From: a virus
IMG/VR virus record: IMGVR_UViG_3300042350_004528
Span: 62,001 to 126,000 of that record
Reading direction: 5' to 3' (one strand)
DNA: 64,000 bases
Shown here: positions 45,241 to 52,738 of the stretch, piece after piece
How the letters are laid out: each line of letters opens with the position of its first letter
Numbering within the stretch: position 1 is the first letter of the stretch
Program-made: the position numbers and the translations under genes
Notes under the pieces: model-generated
The model's input: only the letters and a program-made list of their open reading frames with translations
What the model was told of the DNA's origin: nothing
Databases searched by the model: none

Positions 45241-45824
45241 AAAGAGCATTAATTGGTGCTGGTGGTTTTGCACGTGAAATTAAATCGCATATTGGTGATG
45301 AATCAATGATATGTTTTGTTGATGATAGTTACTATGTTGGTGATACCTATACGTTACCATTAAGTCACTTTAATCCAAATGAATATGAGGTATTGATTGC
45401 TATCGGAGACCCACGTGCAAGATATGAGATAAGTAATCGCTTACCTAAAGATACTAAATATTTTACGCATATTGATAAACGAGCAAATATATTAGATGAA
45501 AATATTGAAATTGGCGAGGGTAGTATTATTTGTGCTGGCTGCATATTAACAACAAATATTAAAATAGGTAAACATGCCCATTTAAATTTACAAACAACAA
45601 TCGGGCATGATACAACCATAGGTAACTTTTTTACAACAGCCCCTGGAGCAAAAATATCTGGTAATTGTGTAATACACGATTTAGTTTACATTGGGACAAA
45701 CGCTTCTGTTAGAGAAAAAATAACGATCCATAGCTTAACAACAATAGGTTTAAATGCTGGTGTGGTAAAAGATATAACTGAACCAGGTGTTTACGGCGGA
45801 ACGCCATGTAAAAAAATTAAATAA
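45237..45824 (+). CDS. neuD: NeuD/PglD-like acyltransferase
   Basis: The 195-residue protein begins KRALIGAGGFAREIKSHIGD, the Rossmann-like start of NeuD/PglD enzymes, and its second half is a left-handed beta helix of hexapeptide repeats (IEIGEGSIICAGCILTTNIK, IGKHAHLNLQTTIGHDTTIG, APGAKISGNCVIHDLVYIG). These enzymes transfer acetyl groups to amino or hydroxyl groups of sugars, including sialic acids. The gene follows a glycosyltransferase by a 4-bp overlap and is the natural acetylation partner of the aminotransferase at 43877. Catalytic His of the GHDTTIG segment is present. Confidence 0.85.
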   Translation: MKRALIGAGGFAREIKSHIGDESMICFVDDSYYVGDTYTLPLSHFNPNEYEVLIAIGDPRARYEISNRLPKDTKYFTHIDKRANILDENIEIGEGSIICAGCILTTNIKIGKHAHLNLQTTIGHDTTIGNFFTTAPGAKISGNCVIHDLVYIGTNASVREKITIHSLTTIGLNAGVVKDITEPGVYGGTPCKKIK

Positions 45825-45825
45825 T

Positions 45826-46440
45826 ATGCAAAATACAGTAGAATCTTTAAATTTAATTAAAAAAATATCAGATGAGATTAATAATATGACATTTCATCAC
45901 CATTATTATGTTTTATATGATATAGCTAAAGAATTTGGAACCTCACCAATTAACTATGTTGAAATCGGTTGTTATGCTGGGGGCTCCGCTTGTCTTATGC
46001 TACAAAGGCCAAATACTAACGTAATTAGTATTGATTTAGGTGTACCAATTAAACCAGAAGTAGTTAAAAATAATGTAAAAAAATTAAATATTTTAAATAA
46101 CAATTACAATTATATACAAGGTAACTCACAAAAAAATGAAACGGTTAGTGAGTTAAAAAAATTGGTTGAATTGATAGATATTTTATTTATTGACGGTGAC
46201 CATAGTTATAATGGTGTTATTAACGATTTTAATTTGTATTCTAAAATGGTAAAACCAGGTGGTTATATTATTTTTGATGATTATAACGACAAACAACATA
46301 GCCCTCAAGTTAAAGTAGCTGTTGACGACTTATTAAAAAATAACTATGAGTATGAAATATTTGGTACATTACCAAATATTTTTGGCGCTAGGCCTAGTGA
46401 ATTAAAAGAGGGTAATTGTTTTATAATTAAAAAAAAATAA
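45826..46440 (+). CDS. SAM-dependent methyltransferase
   Basis: I use the ATG at 45826 (MQNTVESLNLIKK). The class I fold is clear: motif I YVEIGCYAGGSACLML, IDLGVPIKPEVVKNNVKKLN, then IDILFIDGDHSYNGVINDFN and KPGGYIIFDDY. The set DGDHSY is typical of the CmcI/TylF-like group (methyltransferase 24), which includes sugar O-methyltransferases and hydroxylases. 204 residues. It is flanked by acyltransferase and glycosyltransferase genes, so a sugar is its likely target (inference). Confidence 0.75.
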   Translation: MQNTVESLNLIKKISDEINNMTFHHHYYVLYDIAKEFGTSPINYVEIGCYAGGSACLMLQRPNTNVISIDLGVPIKPEVVKNNVKKLNILNNNYNYIQGNSQKNETVSELKKLVELIDILFIDGDHSYNGVINDFNLYSKMVKPGGYIIFDDYNDKQHSPQVKVAVDDLLKNNYEYEIFGTLPNIFGARPSELKEGNCFIIKKK

Positions 46441-46441
46441 T

Positions 46442-47122
46442 ATGTTAGCAATTGTCATATCCACGTATCAAAGAAATGATGGTACAACACCCATTCATTT
46501 AACCAAAGCATTAACTTCGATTAAAAATCAAACATACCAAAATTATATGGTATTTTTAATTGGCGATCGCTATGATAATAATGATGAGTTTATAAGATTA
46601 GCGACATCAATAATTGATTCTGATAAAATGGTGTTTGTTAATTTACCAAATGCTGTTGAAAGAGAAAAATATCCGTTTGGTGATGTACGTCTGTGGTCAT
46701 CTGGCGGCGTAAATGCAGTTAATTTCGGTATTAAACTTGCTTTGGAACAAAATTATAATTATATTTGTAGACTAGATCACGATGACTGGTGGGCGCCAGA
46801 ACATTTGGATTTAATAAAAGATAAATTAAACGAAGATCATATAATAATAGCAACGAAAGGTATGCATTTCACTGATAAAATATTACCTGTAAAAGATAGT
46901 AACCCATTCTACCCTAAAAGTTCAGATTTATTACATTCGTCTGTTTGTATAAATTTTAAAAAAACTCCGTTAAGGTATCGCGATGTTTTTGCCGAAGAAG
47001 GTAGACCTTATGCGGCTGATGCTGATTTATGGGATAGATTGTCTTATTATATGGTAAAAAACAATAAAACAGGTTATTTAATAAACAAGGTAACGTGTTA
47101 TCATAGTAATGAAAGAAGATGA
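46442..47122 (+). CDS. Glycosyltransferase family 2-like
   Basis: A 226-residue GT-A-type protein: LAIVISTYQRNDGTTPIHLT, SIKNQTYQNYMVFLIGDRYD and NYNYICRLDHDDWWAPEHLD with HDD as the metal motif. The C-terminal LNEDHIIIATKGMHFTD and YAADADLWDRLSYYMVKNNK follow family order. It is the gene immediately before the NeuB-like synthase. Probably adds a sugar to the same glycan. Substrate unknown. Confidence 0.75.
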   Translation: MLAIVISTYQRNDGTTPIHLTKALTSIKNQTYQNYMVFLIGDRYDNNDEFIRLATSIIDSDKMVFVNLPNAVEREKYPFGDVRLWSSGGVNAVNFGIKLALEQNYNYICRLDHDDWWAPEHLDLIKDKLNEDHIIIATKGMHFTDKILPVKDSNPFYPKSSDLLHSSVCINFKKTPLRYRDVFAEEGRPYAADADLWDRLSYYMVKNNKTGYLINKVTCYHSNERR

Positions 47123-47126
47123 CTAA

Positions 47127-47972
47127 ATGAAAAAGGTAAAAATAATAGCGGAAATAGGGATTAATCACAATGGCGATATTGAAATTGCCAAACAATTAAT
47201 TATGGTGGCGAAAGCGGCTGGATGTGATTACGTAAAATTTCAGAAGAGAAACCCAGATGTGTGTGTTCCAGAAGACCAAAAAAATAAAATTCGCCAAACG
47301 CCATGGGGTGAAATGACATATCTGGAATACAAATGGAGAACTGAATTTAATTATGAACAATACTCTGAAATTGATGAGTTTTGCAAACAAATCGGTATAA
47401 AATGGTTTGTGTCTGTTTGGGACAAAGATAGCGTAGAGTTTATGGATATCTTTAGAAGATTAGGTAAAGCCTACGATGGTACAATGAAAATACCATCAGC
47501 GTTGATTACGGACTTAGAACTTTGTAAATACGCAAGAGCCAATTGTGATAAATTAATTATTTCAACTGGAATGAGTACTGAAAAAGAGGTTAGAGCCTGT
47601 ATTAGTACCTGCAATCCAGATGTTGTTATGCACACAAACTCAACTTACCCATGTCCTGTTGAAGAATTAAATTTGAATTACATAAATTGGCTTAAAAGTT
47701 GGTACCCAGGCTTAGATATAGGATATAGTGGTCACGAGTATGGTTTAGTTACAACATTTGCAACAATACCTATGGGTGTCACTTGGATTGAAAGACATAT
47801 CACCTTGGATAGAAATATGTGGGGTTCCGATCACTCAGCTTCAATAGAACCATCTGGTTTATTCAAGCTAGTTAAAGGTATACGTGACATTGAGTCATCT
47901 TTAAGTATCCCAATGAAACCTAGAGAAGTTTTTGGCGGGGAATTAGCTAAACAAAAAAGCTTGAGGAAATAA
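47127..47972 (+). CDS. neuB: NeuB-type nonulosonic acid synthase
   Basis: A 281-residue TIM-barrel enzyme with the family's sequence: AEIGINHNGDIEIAKQLIMV, CDYVKFQKRNPDVCVPEDQK, KWFVSVWDKDSVEFMDIF, KIPSALITDLELCKYARANC, ISTGMSTEKEVRACI, IGYSGHEYG and ERHITLDRNMWGSDHSASIE, including the metal-binding His residues in GHE and RHI. The enzyme condenses phosphoenolpyruvate with a hexosamine to form a nonulosonic acid. The usual C-terminal SAF (antifreeze-like) domain is missing, so it is shorter than bacterial NeuB at about 340-350 residues. It is next to a HAD-like phosphatase. Confidence 0.85.
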   Translation: MKKVKIIAEIGINHNGDIEIAKQLIMVAKAAGCDYVKFQKRNPDVCVPEDQKNKIRQTPWGEMTYLEYKWRTEFNYEQYSEIDEFCKQIGIKWFVSVWDKDSVEFMDIFRRLGKAYDGTMKIPSALITDLELCKYARANCDKLIISTGMSTEKEVRACISTCNPDVVMHTNSTYPCPVEELNLNYINWLKSWYPGLDIGYSGHEYGLVTTFATIPMGVTWIERHITLDRNMWGSDHSASIEPSGLFKLVKGIRDIESSLSIPMKPREVFGGELAKQKSLRK

Positions 47973-48298
47973 TGAACATTTACGTAGACGTAGATAACAC
48001 AATAACCGAAACTTCTGGTATGGATTATCAGAATGCTAAACCTATATACGCGAAAATCTCAATCATAAATAAATTATACGATTTAGGCCATACAATTACT
48101 TATTGGACAGCTAGGGGTTCCATTTCAGGTATTGACTATTATTCACTCACGAAATTACAACTAGATTCGTGGGGTGTAAAATATCACAATTTCATGGTTG
48201 GAAAACCAGCTTTTGATCTTTTAATTGATGATAAAACAATAAACAACATTAATGAAAACCTTTTTACATGGGCAACCAAAGAAGAAGAAAAAAACTAA
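47972..48298 (+). CDS. Small HAD-family phosphatase
   Basis: The 108-residue protein holds the HAD motifs: DVDNTITETSGM (motif I, D6 and D8, DxDNT), ITYWTARGSISGIDYYSL (motif II T) and VGKPAFDLLIDDKTI (Lys and DD, motifs III-IV). Such small enzymes hydrolyse sugar phosphates; NulO pathways use a phosphatase after the NeuB step (9-phosphate form). It starts on the last base of neuB and overlaps the next gene by 31 bp. A sugar or sugar-phosphate target is the inference. Confidence 0.75.
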   Translation: MNIYVDVDNTITETSGMDYQNAKPIYAKISIINKLYDLGHTITYWTARGSISGIDYYSLTKLQLDSWGVKYHNFMVGKPAFDLLIDDKTINNINENLFTWATKEEEKN

Positions 48299-49005
48299 CA
48301 CCAGAAGAAGAGCTAGAGGCTTTTGAGGCTATTAATCGAGGCCATTCTGGTAATATATTTGATAAAATTAAAATTGATATTAAATCAAAAACACCAAATC
48401 AAAAAAAATTAGTAAACGAAATAAAAGCCAAGGAGATTGTAATATGCTCTGGCTTACCAGGTACTGGTAAAACATTTTTGTCTTGTGCCGTTGCTTTAGA
48501 ATTATTAAAGCACGACCCAAGGTATAAAAAAATTGTTATTGTTAAATCCGTTACTACTTTAAAAGATGAAGAGATTGGGTTTTTGAAAGGAACCATGAAA
48601 GAAAAAATGGAACCGTTTATGTACTCTTTTATGCATAATTTTGAAAAAGTAATCGGTAAGTATAACGTGGAAGCTTTAAGGGCCGCTGGAATGATAGAAG
48701 AGCTCCCAATAGCATACATGAGGGGTATTAATATAGATAATTCAATTACAATCATCGATGAAGCACAAAATATATCAATAGATAACATAAGAACCATAAT
48801 GACACGTCTCGGTGAAAATTCAAAAATGATTTTTCTTGGGGATGAGAACCAAATTGATATGAAGAAAAAGTCTGAAAGTTCATTGAACTTCATCATCAAT
48901 AAGTTTAAAGATTTTGAAGAGGTTGGTACTGTTGTTCTGGGTGAAGACGATGTCGTTAGAAACCCACTAATCAAGAAAATTGAACAGATTTTCAGAGAAA
49001 AGTAA
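48268..49005 (+). CDS. phoH: PhoH-like ATPase
   Basis: The 245-residue product has Walker A SGLPGTGKTFLSCAVALE (61-78), VIVKSVTTLKDEEIGFLKG, Walker B ITIIDEAQNISIDNIRTIMT and a SKMIFLGDENQIDMKKK motif. PhoH-like ATPases are very common in large phages; the domain is a P-loop NTPase of the RNA-helicase-like or nuclease-associated type, with a function in phage growth not established. The first 50 residues are charged. Its start overlaps the HAD-like gene by 31 bp. No PIN nuclease domain is attached. Confidence 0.9.
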   Translation: MGNQRRRKKLTPEEELEAFEAINRGHSGNIFDKIKIDIKSKTPNQKKLVNEIKAKEIVICSGLPGTGKTFLSCAVALELLKHDPRYKKIVIVKSVTTLKDEEIGFLKGTMKEKMEPFMYSFMHNFEKVIGKYNVEALRAAGMIEELPIAYMRGINIDNSITIIDEAQNISIDNIRTIMTRLGENSKMIFLGDENQIDMKKKSESSLNFIINKFKDFEEVGTVVLGEDDVVRNPLIKKIEQIFREK

Positions 49006-49031
49006 TAATAACTGTTTACTTTTTACACTTT

Positions 49032-49096
49032 AATCATAAGTTTGCAGAAATAACGCAAAAATAAACGTTTTGCAAAAATAATGCAAACTTATGATT
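49032..49096. repeat. Nested inverted repeats around the 49091 gene's start codon
   Basis: AATCATAAGTTTGCA (49032-49046) is exactly repeated inverted as TGCAAACTTATGATT (49082-49096), whose ATG at 49091 is the start of the next gene. An inner pair GCAAAA (49055-49060) and TTTTGC (49068-49073) and direct copies of GCAAAAATA (49055-49063, 49072-49080) lie between. A poor early promoter with TAAGTTTG at 49037-49044 overlaps the left arm. Folded as RNA, the arms bury the start codon; as DNA, they could bind a dimeric regulator. Confidence 0.75.
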
Positions 49097-49726
49097 ATTG
49101 GTATTACTATTAACAACATTGTTAGAGACCACATAAGCCAACTTAAAAAGGCTTATACCCTATTAACAGAAGAGGAGGCTATTGAGCCAATTAACCCCTT
49201 TGATTTGGAATCTTCTTTTCCAAATAAAACATCAACAGAATTGATACAGGAGTTTACTGTAACCGAAACTAGTGATGAAATGCCATTAAATGAAGTTAAC
49301 GAAGAATTTAATGTGTATGAGTTTATGTACCACGAAGCCTCATTTGAGATCTTTGGTAGATCTGAGGAATCTATTGATGGTATTGTTCGCAAATTAAAAG
49401 AATACGAAAAAAAATTAAAGGTGAATATTGTTTTAATTAACAAGGAGTCGCCGAGATCAAAGTGTGCTACATTATTCTTTTTATCAAAAAACGGATTTGA
49501 TTTTGATCGAATTTTATTCCCAAAAGATTATAAGAATTTTTGGGATGAAATTGATGTGTTAATAACCGACAACCCAAAGGCACTCAAGAAAAAACCTAAA
49601 AATAAGTATTCAATAAAGGTTAAAAATGATTTTAACATTGACATAAAATCTGATTTTACTATTATTGACTTAAATGATTATAAAACTTTAAAAAGTATAA
49701 TAAAAATGATAAAAGAAAAAGTTTAA
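49091..49726 (+). CDS. HAD-like protein with lost catalytic aspartates
   Basis: The 211-residue protein starts MIIGITINNIVRDHISQLKK, where HAD nucleotidases of the same type have DxDN; here T6 and N8 replace both catalytic aspartates. The remaining fold appears kept: SFEIFGRSEESIDGIVRKLK, FFLSKNGFDFDRILFPKD, VLITDNPKALKKKPKNKYS. A catalytically dead HAD suggests a binding or regulatory role. Its start codon is buried in a 15-bp inverted repeat, so expression is probably regulated. It precedes two glycosyltransferase-like genes; no other family recognised. Confidence 0.6.
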   Translation: MIIGITINNIVRDHISQLKKAYTLLTEEEAIEPINPFDLESSFPNKTSTELIQEFTVTETSDEMPLNEVNEEFNVYEFMYHEASFEIFGRSEESIDGIVRKLKEYEKKLKVNIVLINKESPRSKCATLFFLSKNGFDFDRILFPKDYKNFWDEIDVLITDNPKALKKKPKNKYSIKVKNDFNIDIKSDFTIIDLNDYKTLKSIIKMIKEKV

Positions 49727-49727
49727 A

Positions 49728-50804
49728 ATGGAAAAAATAAACGAGACATTAAAAAACATCGAAAGTGCGATCGAAAAAGTAAAAAACAAAGAAAGTAAAA
49801 TCGTATTTTTATCACCAGACACAAAAGGTACCGCTAGAGCGAGTGTGTCGTACATTTACCGACAAGCCTTAATATTAAAAAATGCGGGCTACACAATTAA
49901 CATTTTACATGAAAAAAATGACTACATCAAAGTTGGTAGTTGGTTGGGTGAGGATTACGACAATTTAGAGCACAAGTCAATCGAAAACAATGATTTGACT
50001 GTCGGGCCTCAGGATATTATTATTGTTCCTGAAATATATGGAAATGTTTTTGAACAAATATTACAACTACCTGTACAAAAAGTTATTCTTGCCCAATCTT
50101 ATGATTATTTGTTAGATAGTTTTTCACCTGGTAAATCCTGGTTAGATTTTGATGTTATGACTTGTTTGACAACATCAAAAACTTTATCCGATACTATAAG
50201 CGAATTAGTACCTTCAAGTAATATTGAATTTGTTAACCCAGGAATCGCTGAATGTTTTTCACCAAGCGAAAAACCGCAAATGCCTGTCATTGCAATTCAT
50301 TGTAGAGATCAAAGAAAAGCGGCAAAAATAATTAAAAGTTTTTATCTAAAATACCCATTATATCGTTTTATTTCTTTTAAAGATATGCACGGAATGACTG
50401 AAAGTGATTTTGCAAAAAATTTAAAAGAATGTGCGTTATCTGTTTGGGTTGACGATGATAGTACATTTGGTACATTTCCTGTTGAATCTATGAAATGCAA
50501 TGTTCCTGTTATCGGTAAAGTGCCTAACATTATTCCAGAGTGGATGAATGATGACAACGGTATTTGGGTTTACGATGAAAATCAAATTGCTGATTTAGCA
50601 TTTAATTATATAAAAAATTGGATGGAAGATAGCTTACCAGAAAACCTATTAAAAGTAAGTGAAACTGTTGATGGTAAGTACACCATGGAATTATTTGAAA
50701 AAGCAACAATTGAGGTCTATGACACAATGTTTAAAAAGTGTCTGGATAGACTTAATAGAATAAAAGAAACCTTTGAAAAAACACTAGAAACTAATGAAAA
50801 CTAA
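49728..50804 (+). CDS. Glycosyltransferase-like, GT-B fold
   Basis: A 358-residue protein with a helical start (ETLKNIESAIEKVKNKESK), a GT-B N-lobe (IVFLSPDTKGTARASVSYIY, YRQALILKNAGYTINILHE), a VPEIYGNVFEQILQLPV link and a C-lobe with MPVIAIHCRDQRKAAKIIKS, CALSVWVDDDSTFGTFPVES and VPVIGKVPNIIPEW. The segment ESMKCNVPVIGKVPN is a donor-binding motif in GT4 enzymes. The end overlaps the next gene by 11 bp. Substrate unknown. Confidence 0.7.
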   Translation: MEKINETLKNIESAIEKVKNKESKIVFLSPDTKGTARASVSYIYRQALILKNAGYTINILHEKNDYIKVGSWLGEDYDNLEHKSIENNDLTVGPQDIIIVPEIYGNVFEQILQLPVQKVILAQSYDYLLDSFSPGKSWLDFDVMTCLTTSKTLSDTISELVPSSNIEFVNPGIAECFSPSEKPQMPVIAIHCRDQRKAAKIIKSFYLKYPLYRFISFKDMHGMTESDFAKNLKECALSVWVDDDSTFGTFPVESMKCNVPVIGKVPNIIPEWMNDDNGIWVYDENQIADLAFNYIKNWMEDSLPENLLKVSETVDGKYTMELFEKATIEVYDTMFKKCLDRLNRIKETFEKTLETNEN

Positions 50805-51618
50805 TATAGACTTAACAGTTGTTATCCCCGTACACTCAATTGCGGATGAAAAATTTAATGAATTATTGAGCGGTGCGTTAAATAGTATTGAAAATAATAA
50901 TATACACCCATCAAACGTAATGATTGTTAGATGCGGTTGTTCTGAAGTTAAAGAAGTTTTGAAAAAATTTGATTTTTCAAAATATTCTTTTCATGTAACA
51001 TTACTTGAAAATAAAACAGGAAAATCATTTCAAAACCAAATAAACGAAGCTGCAAAAAATATAGAAACAAAATATTTTAGCTTTTTAGAATTTGATGACG
51101 AGTATTCAGTTAATTGGTTTAAAAATGTTAAACAATATACGGAAGCTTACCCTGAAATTGACATGTTTTTACCCATTATAACCGATGTTACAAATGAAAA
51201 TAATTTTGTTGGATTTACTAATGAAGCAGCTTGGGCTTATAATTTTTCTGATACATTAGGCCAGATTGACCATGAGGTTTTAAATGAATTCCCAAACATC
51301 AATCCAGATGGTATGGTTGTTAAAACCGAAGTCTTTAAAAATATCGGCGGTTACAAATCTTCGATTAAACTCACATTTAATTATGAATTTTTACTAAGAT
51401 TTACTAAAGGTGGTAGAAATATTATGGTTATACCTAAAATTGGTTATAAACATGTCAATATGCGACCAGGTTCTTTATTCTGGGAATATAAAAATAGTGA
51501 AATCCCAGAAATGAGAATTACACCAGAAGAAGCTAAGTTTTGGATGGAAGCTGCTAAAAAAGAATTTTTTTATACTGAAGATAGACCAATAACATACGAA
51601 GAAAATGAAACAGCTTAA
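50794..51618 (+). CDS. Glycosyltransferase family 2-like
   Basis: 274 residues: DLTVVIPVHSIADEKFNELL and ENKTGKSFQNQINEAAKNIE open a GT-A fold; the metal motif is FLEFDDEYSVNWFKNVKQY (FDDE). Further on, PDGMVVKTEVFKNIGGYKSS and TFNYEFLLRFTKGGRNIMVI match GT2 acceptor-side segments. The C-terminus is acidic and ends near the late sigma gene. Transfers an unknown sugar. Confidence 0.75.
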   Translation: MKTNIDLTVVIPVHSIADEKFNELLSGALNSIENNNIHPSNVMIVRCGCSEVKEVLKKFDFSKYSFHVTLLENKTGKSFQNQINEAAKNIETKYFSFLEFDDEYSVNWFKNVKQYTEAYPEIDMFLPIITDVTNENNFVGFTNEAAWAYNFSDTLGQIDHEVLNEFPNINPDGMVVKTEVFKNIGGYKSSIKLTFNYEFLLRFTKGGRNIMVIPKIGYKHVNMRPGSLFWEYKNSEIPEMRITPEEAKFWMEAAKKEFFYTEDRPITYEENETA

Positions 51619-51620
51619 AC

Positions 51621-52334
51621 ATGTCAAGAAAGAAAAAAGACCGCAATTATTATGGCGCGGATCAAGAGTCGGCGGTTGTTGCTTTCTTAAACGCTAAGAC
51701 GGTATCGGAGAAAGAAAAAATTTATCGCGAGTTCTTACAAGAACCGATTAATAAAATGATCGAAAGTATTATTAGAACTTACAAACTATATCGACAATCA
51801 TACGAATTTAACGATTTACACGCAGACACTTTGTCTTTTTTAATGACAAAGTTTGACAAATTTAACCCCGAAAAAGGTAATAAATCATTTTCTTATTTTG
51901 GTACTGTTTGTAAAAACTACCTTTACAATGAAATGATGAAGGAATATAAAAAAAGTACTTCATTTACAAATATCGATGATAGTGAACAAGATTTTTTAAG
52001 GAGGGACGATTTACTATATAGAATTGATGAGCAAGAAATTGATTTATCTGATTTTATTGATAAATTATGTAACTCAATAAAGGAAGAGCTTAAAAACGAC
52101 AACTTAAATGAAAATGAATTTAAGGTTGGTCATTCCCTAGTTAAAATATTAGAAGATTGGAAAGAATTATTCGCGCAAAATGATACGGGCAAAAATTCTA
52201 CCAAATTCAACAAAAACTTAATTTTACTCTATATCAGAAACATGACTGGTTTAAATACAAAAGAAATCAGAAACAGTATGAAAAGATATAAAAGTTTATA
52301 CGGCTTATTTAAAGATAGATATTTAGATGAGTGA
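51621..52334 (+). CDS. gp55: Late-transcription sigma factor, T4 gp55-like
   Basis: The 237-residue protein has the sigma region 2 pattern expected for a gp55 type: FNDLHADTLSFLMTKFDKFN, then PEKGNKSFSYFGTVCKNYLY (about residues 63-102), followed by a charged stretch and a C-terminal TGLNTKEIRNSMKRYKSLYG helix. In T4 gp55 guides host RNA polymerase to TATAAATA late promoters. Here the late octamer is TATTTATA. It directly follows the glycosylation cluster in the same direction, with a TATTTATA-driven operon beginning 24 nt after its stop. Confidence 0.75.
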   Translation: MSRKKKDRNYYGADQESAVVAFLNAKTVSEKEKIYREFLQEPINKMIESIIRTYKLYRQSYEFNDLHADTLSFLMTKFDKFNPEKGNKSFSYFGTVCKNYLYNEMMKEYKKSTSFTNIDDSEQDFLRRDDLLYRIDEQEIDLSDFIDKLCNSIKEELKNDNLNENEFKVGHSLVKILEDWKELFAQNDTGKNSTKFNKNLILLYIRNMTGLNTKEIRNSMKRYKSLYGLFKDRYLDE

Positions 52335-52342
52335 TATTTATA
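52335..52342 (+). promoter_or_regulatory. Late promoter TATTTATA before the 52358 baseplate operon
   Basis: GTGATATTTATAGTTAAAAC follows the stop of the gp55-like gene at once; the octamer ends 15 nt before the ATG at 52358. It is therefore directly downstream of the sigma factor likely to read it. Confidence 0.6.
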
Positions 52343-52357
52343 GTTAAAACAAATACT

Positions 52358-52738
52358 ATGATTAACAATCAAAGAAAGAAAAAAATTGATGTTTCTGAAG
52401 AAAGCATGAAAGAACTCATGCAAGAAACATATAATGAAATCGTTGATGAAAGAAATAAAGCCTTAACTGCTTATAAAAAATTCAGTAAAGACATTAATGA
52501 AAATTCAGATATAGCTTTAGTTGGTAAGATTACAAATGATCTTTTAAAAATAATTGATGGAACCATCGAAAAAAAACTAAGGTTGATTAAAATTCAAAGT
52601 GATATTTTGTATAAAAACGGTAAAGGTGGATCCGCCGATAATGGTGCTCCGATGGTTATTACAGAAGAAGATAGAAAATGGGCCGAGGAGTTTTTAAAAA
52701 AACAAAATAACAATGAAAATGAAAAAGAATACGAATAA
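52358..52738 (+). CDS. Small helical late protein (126 aa)
   Basis: I start at 52358 (MINNQRKKKIDVSEESMKEL) because the late promoter lies between this ATG and the upstream frame. Helical, charged, with IDGTIEKKLRLIKIQSDIL in the middle and AEEFLKKQNNNENEKEYE at the end. No recognised motif. Because it opens the baseplate operon it may be a small tail assembly or head protein; its stop overlaps the next start by one base. Confidence 0.55.
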   Translation: MINNQRKKKIDVSEESMKELMQETYNEIVDERNKALTAYKKFSKDINENSDIALVGKITNDLLKIIDGTIEKKLRLIKIQSDILYKNGKGGSADNGAPMVITEEDRKWAEEFLKKQNNNENEKEYE

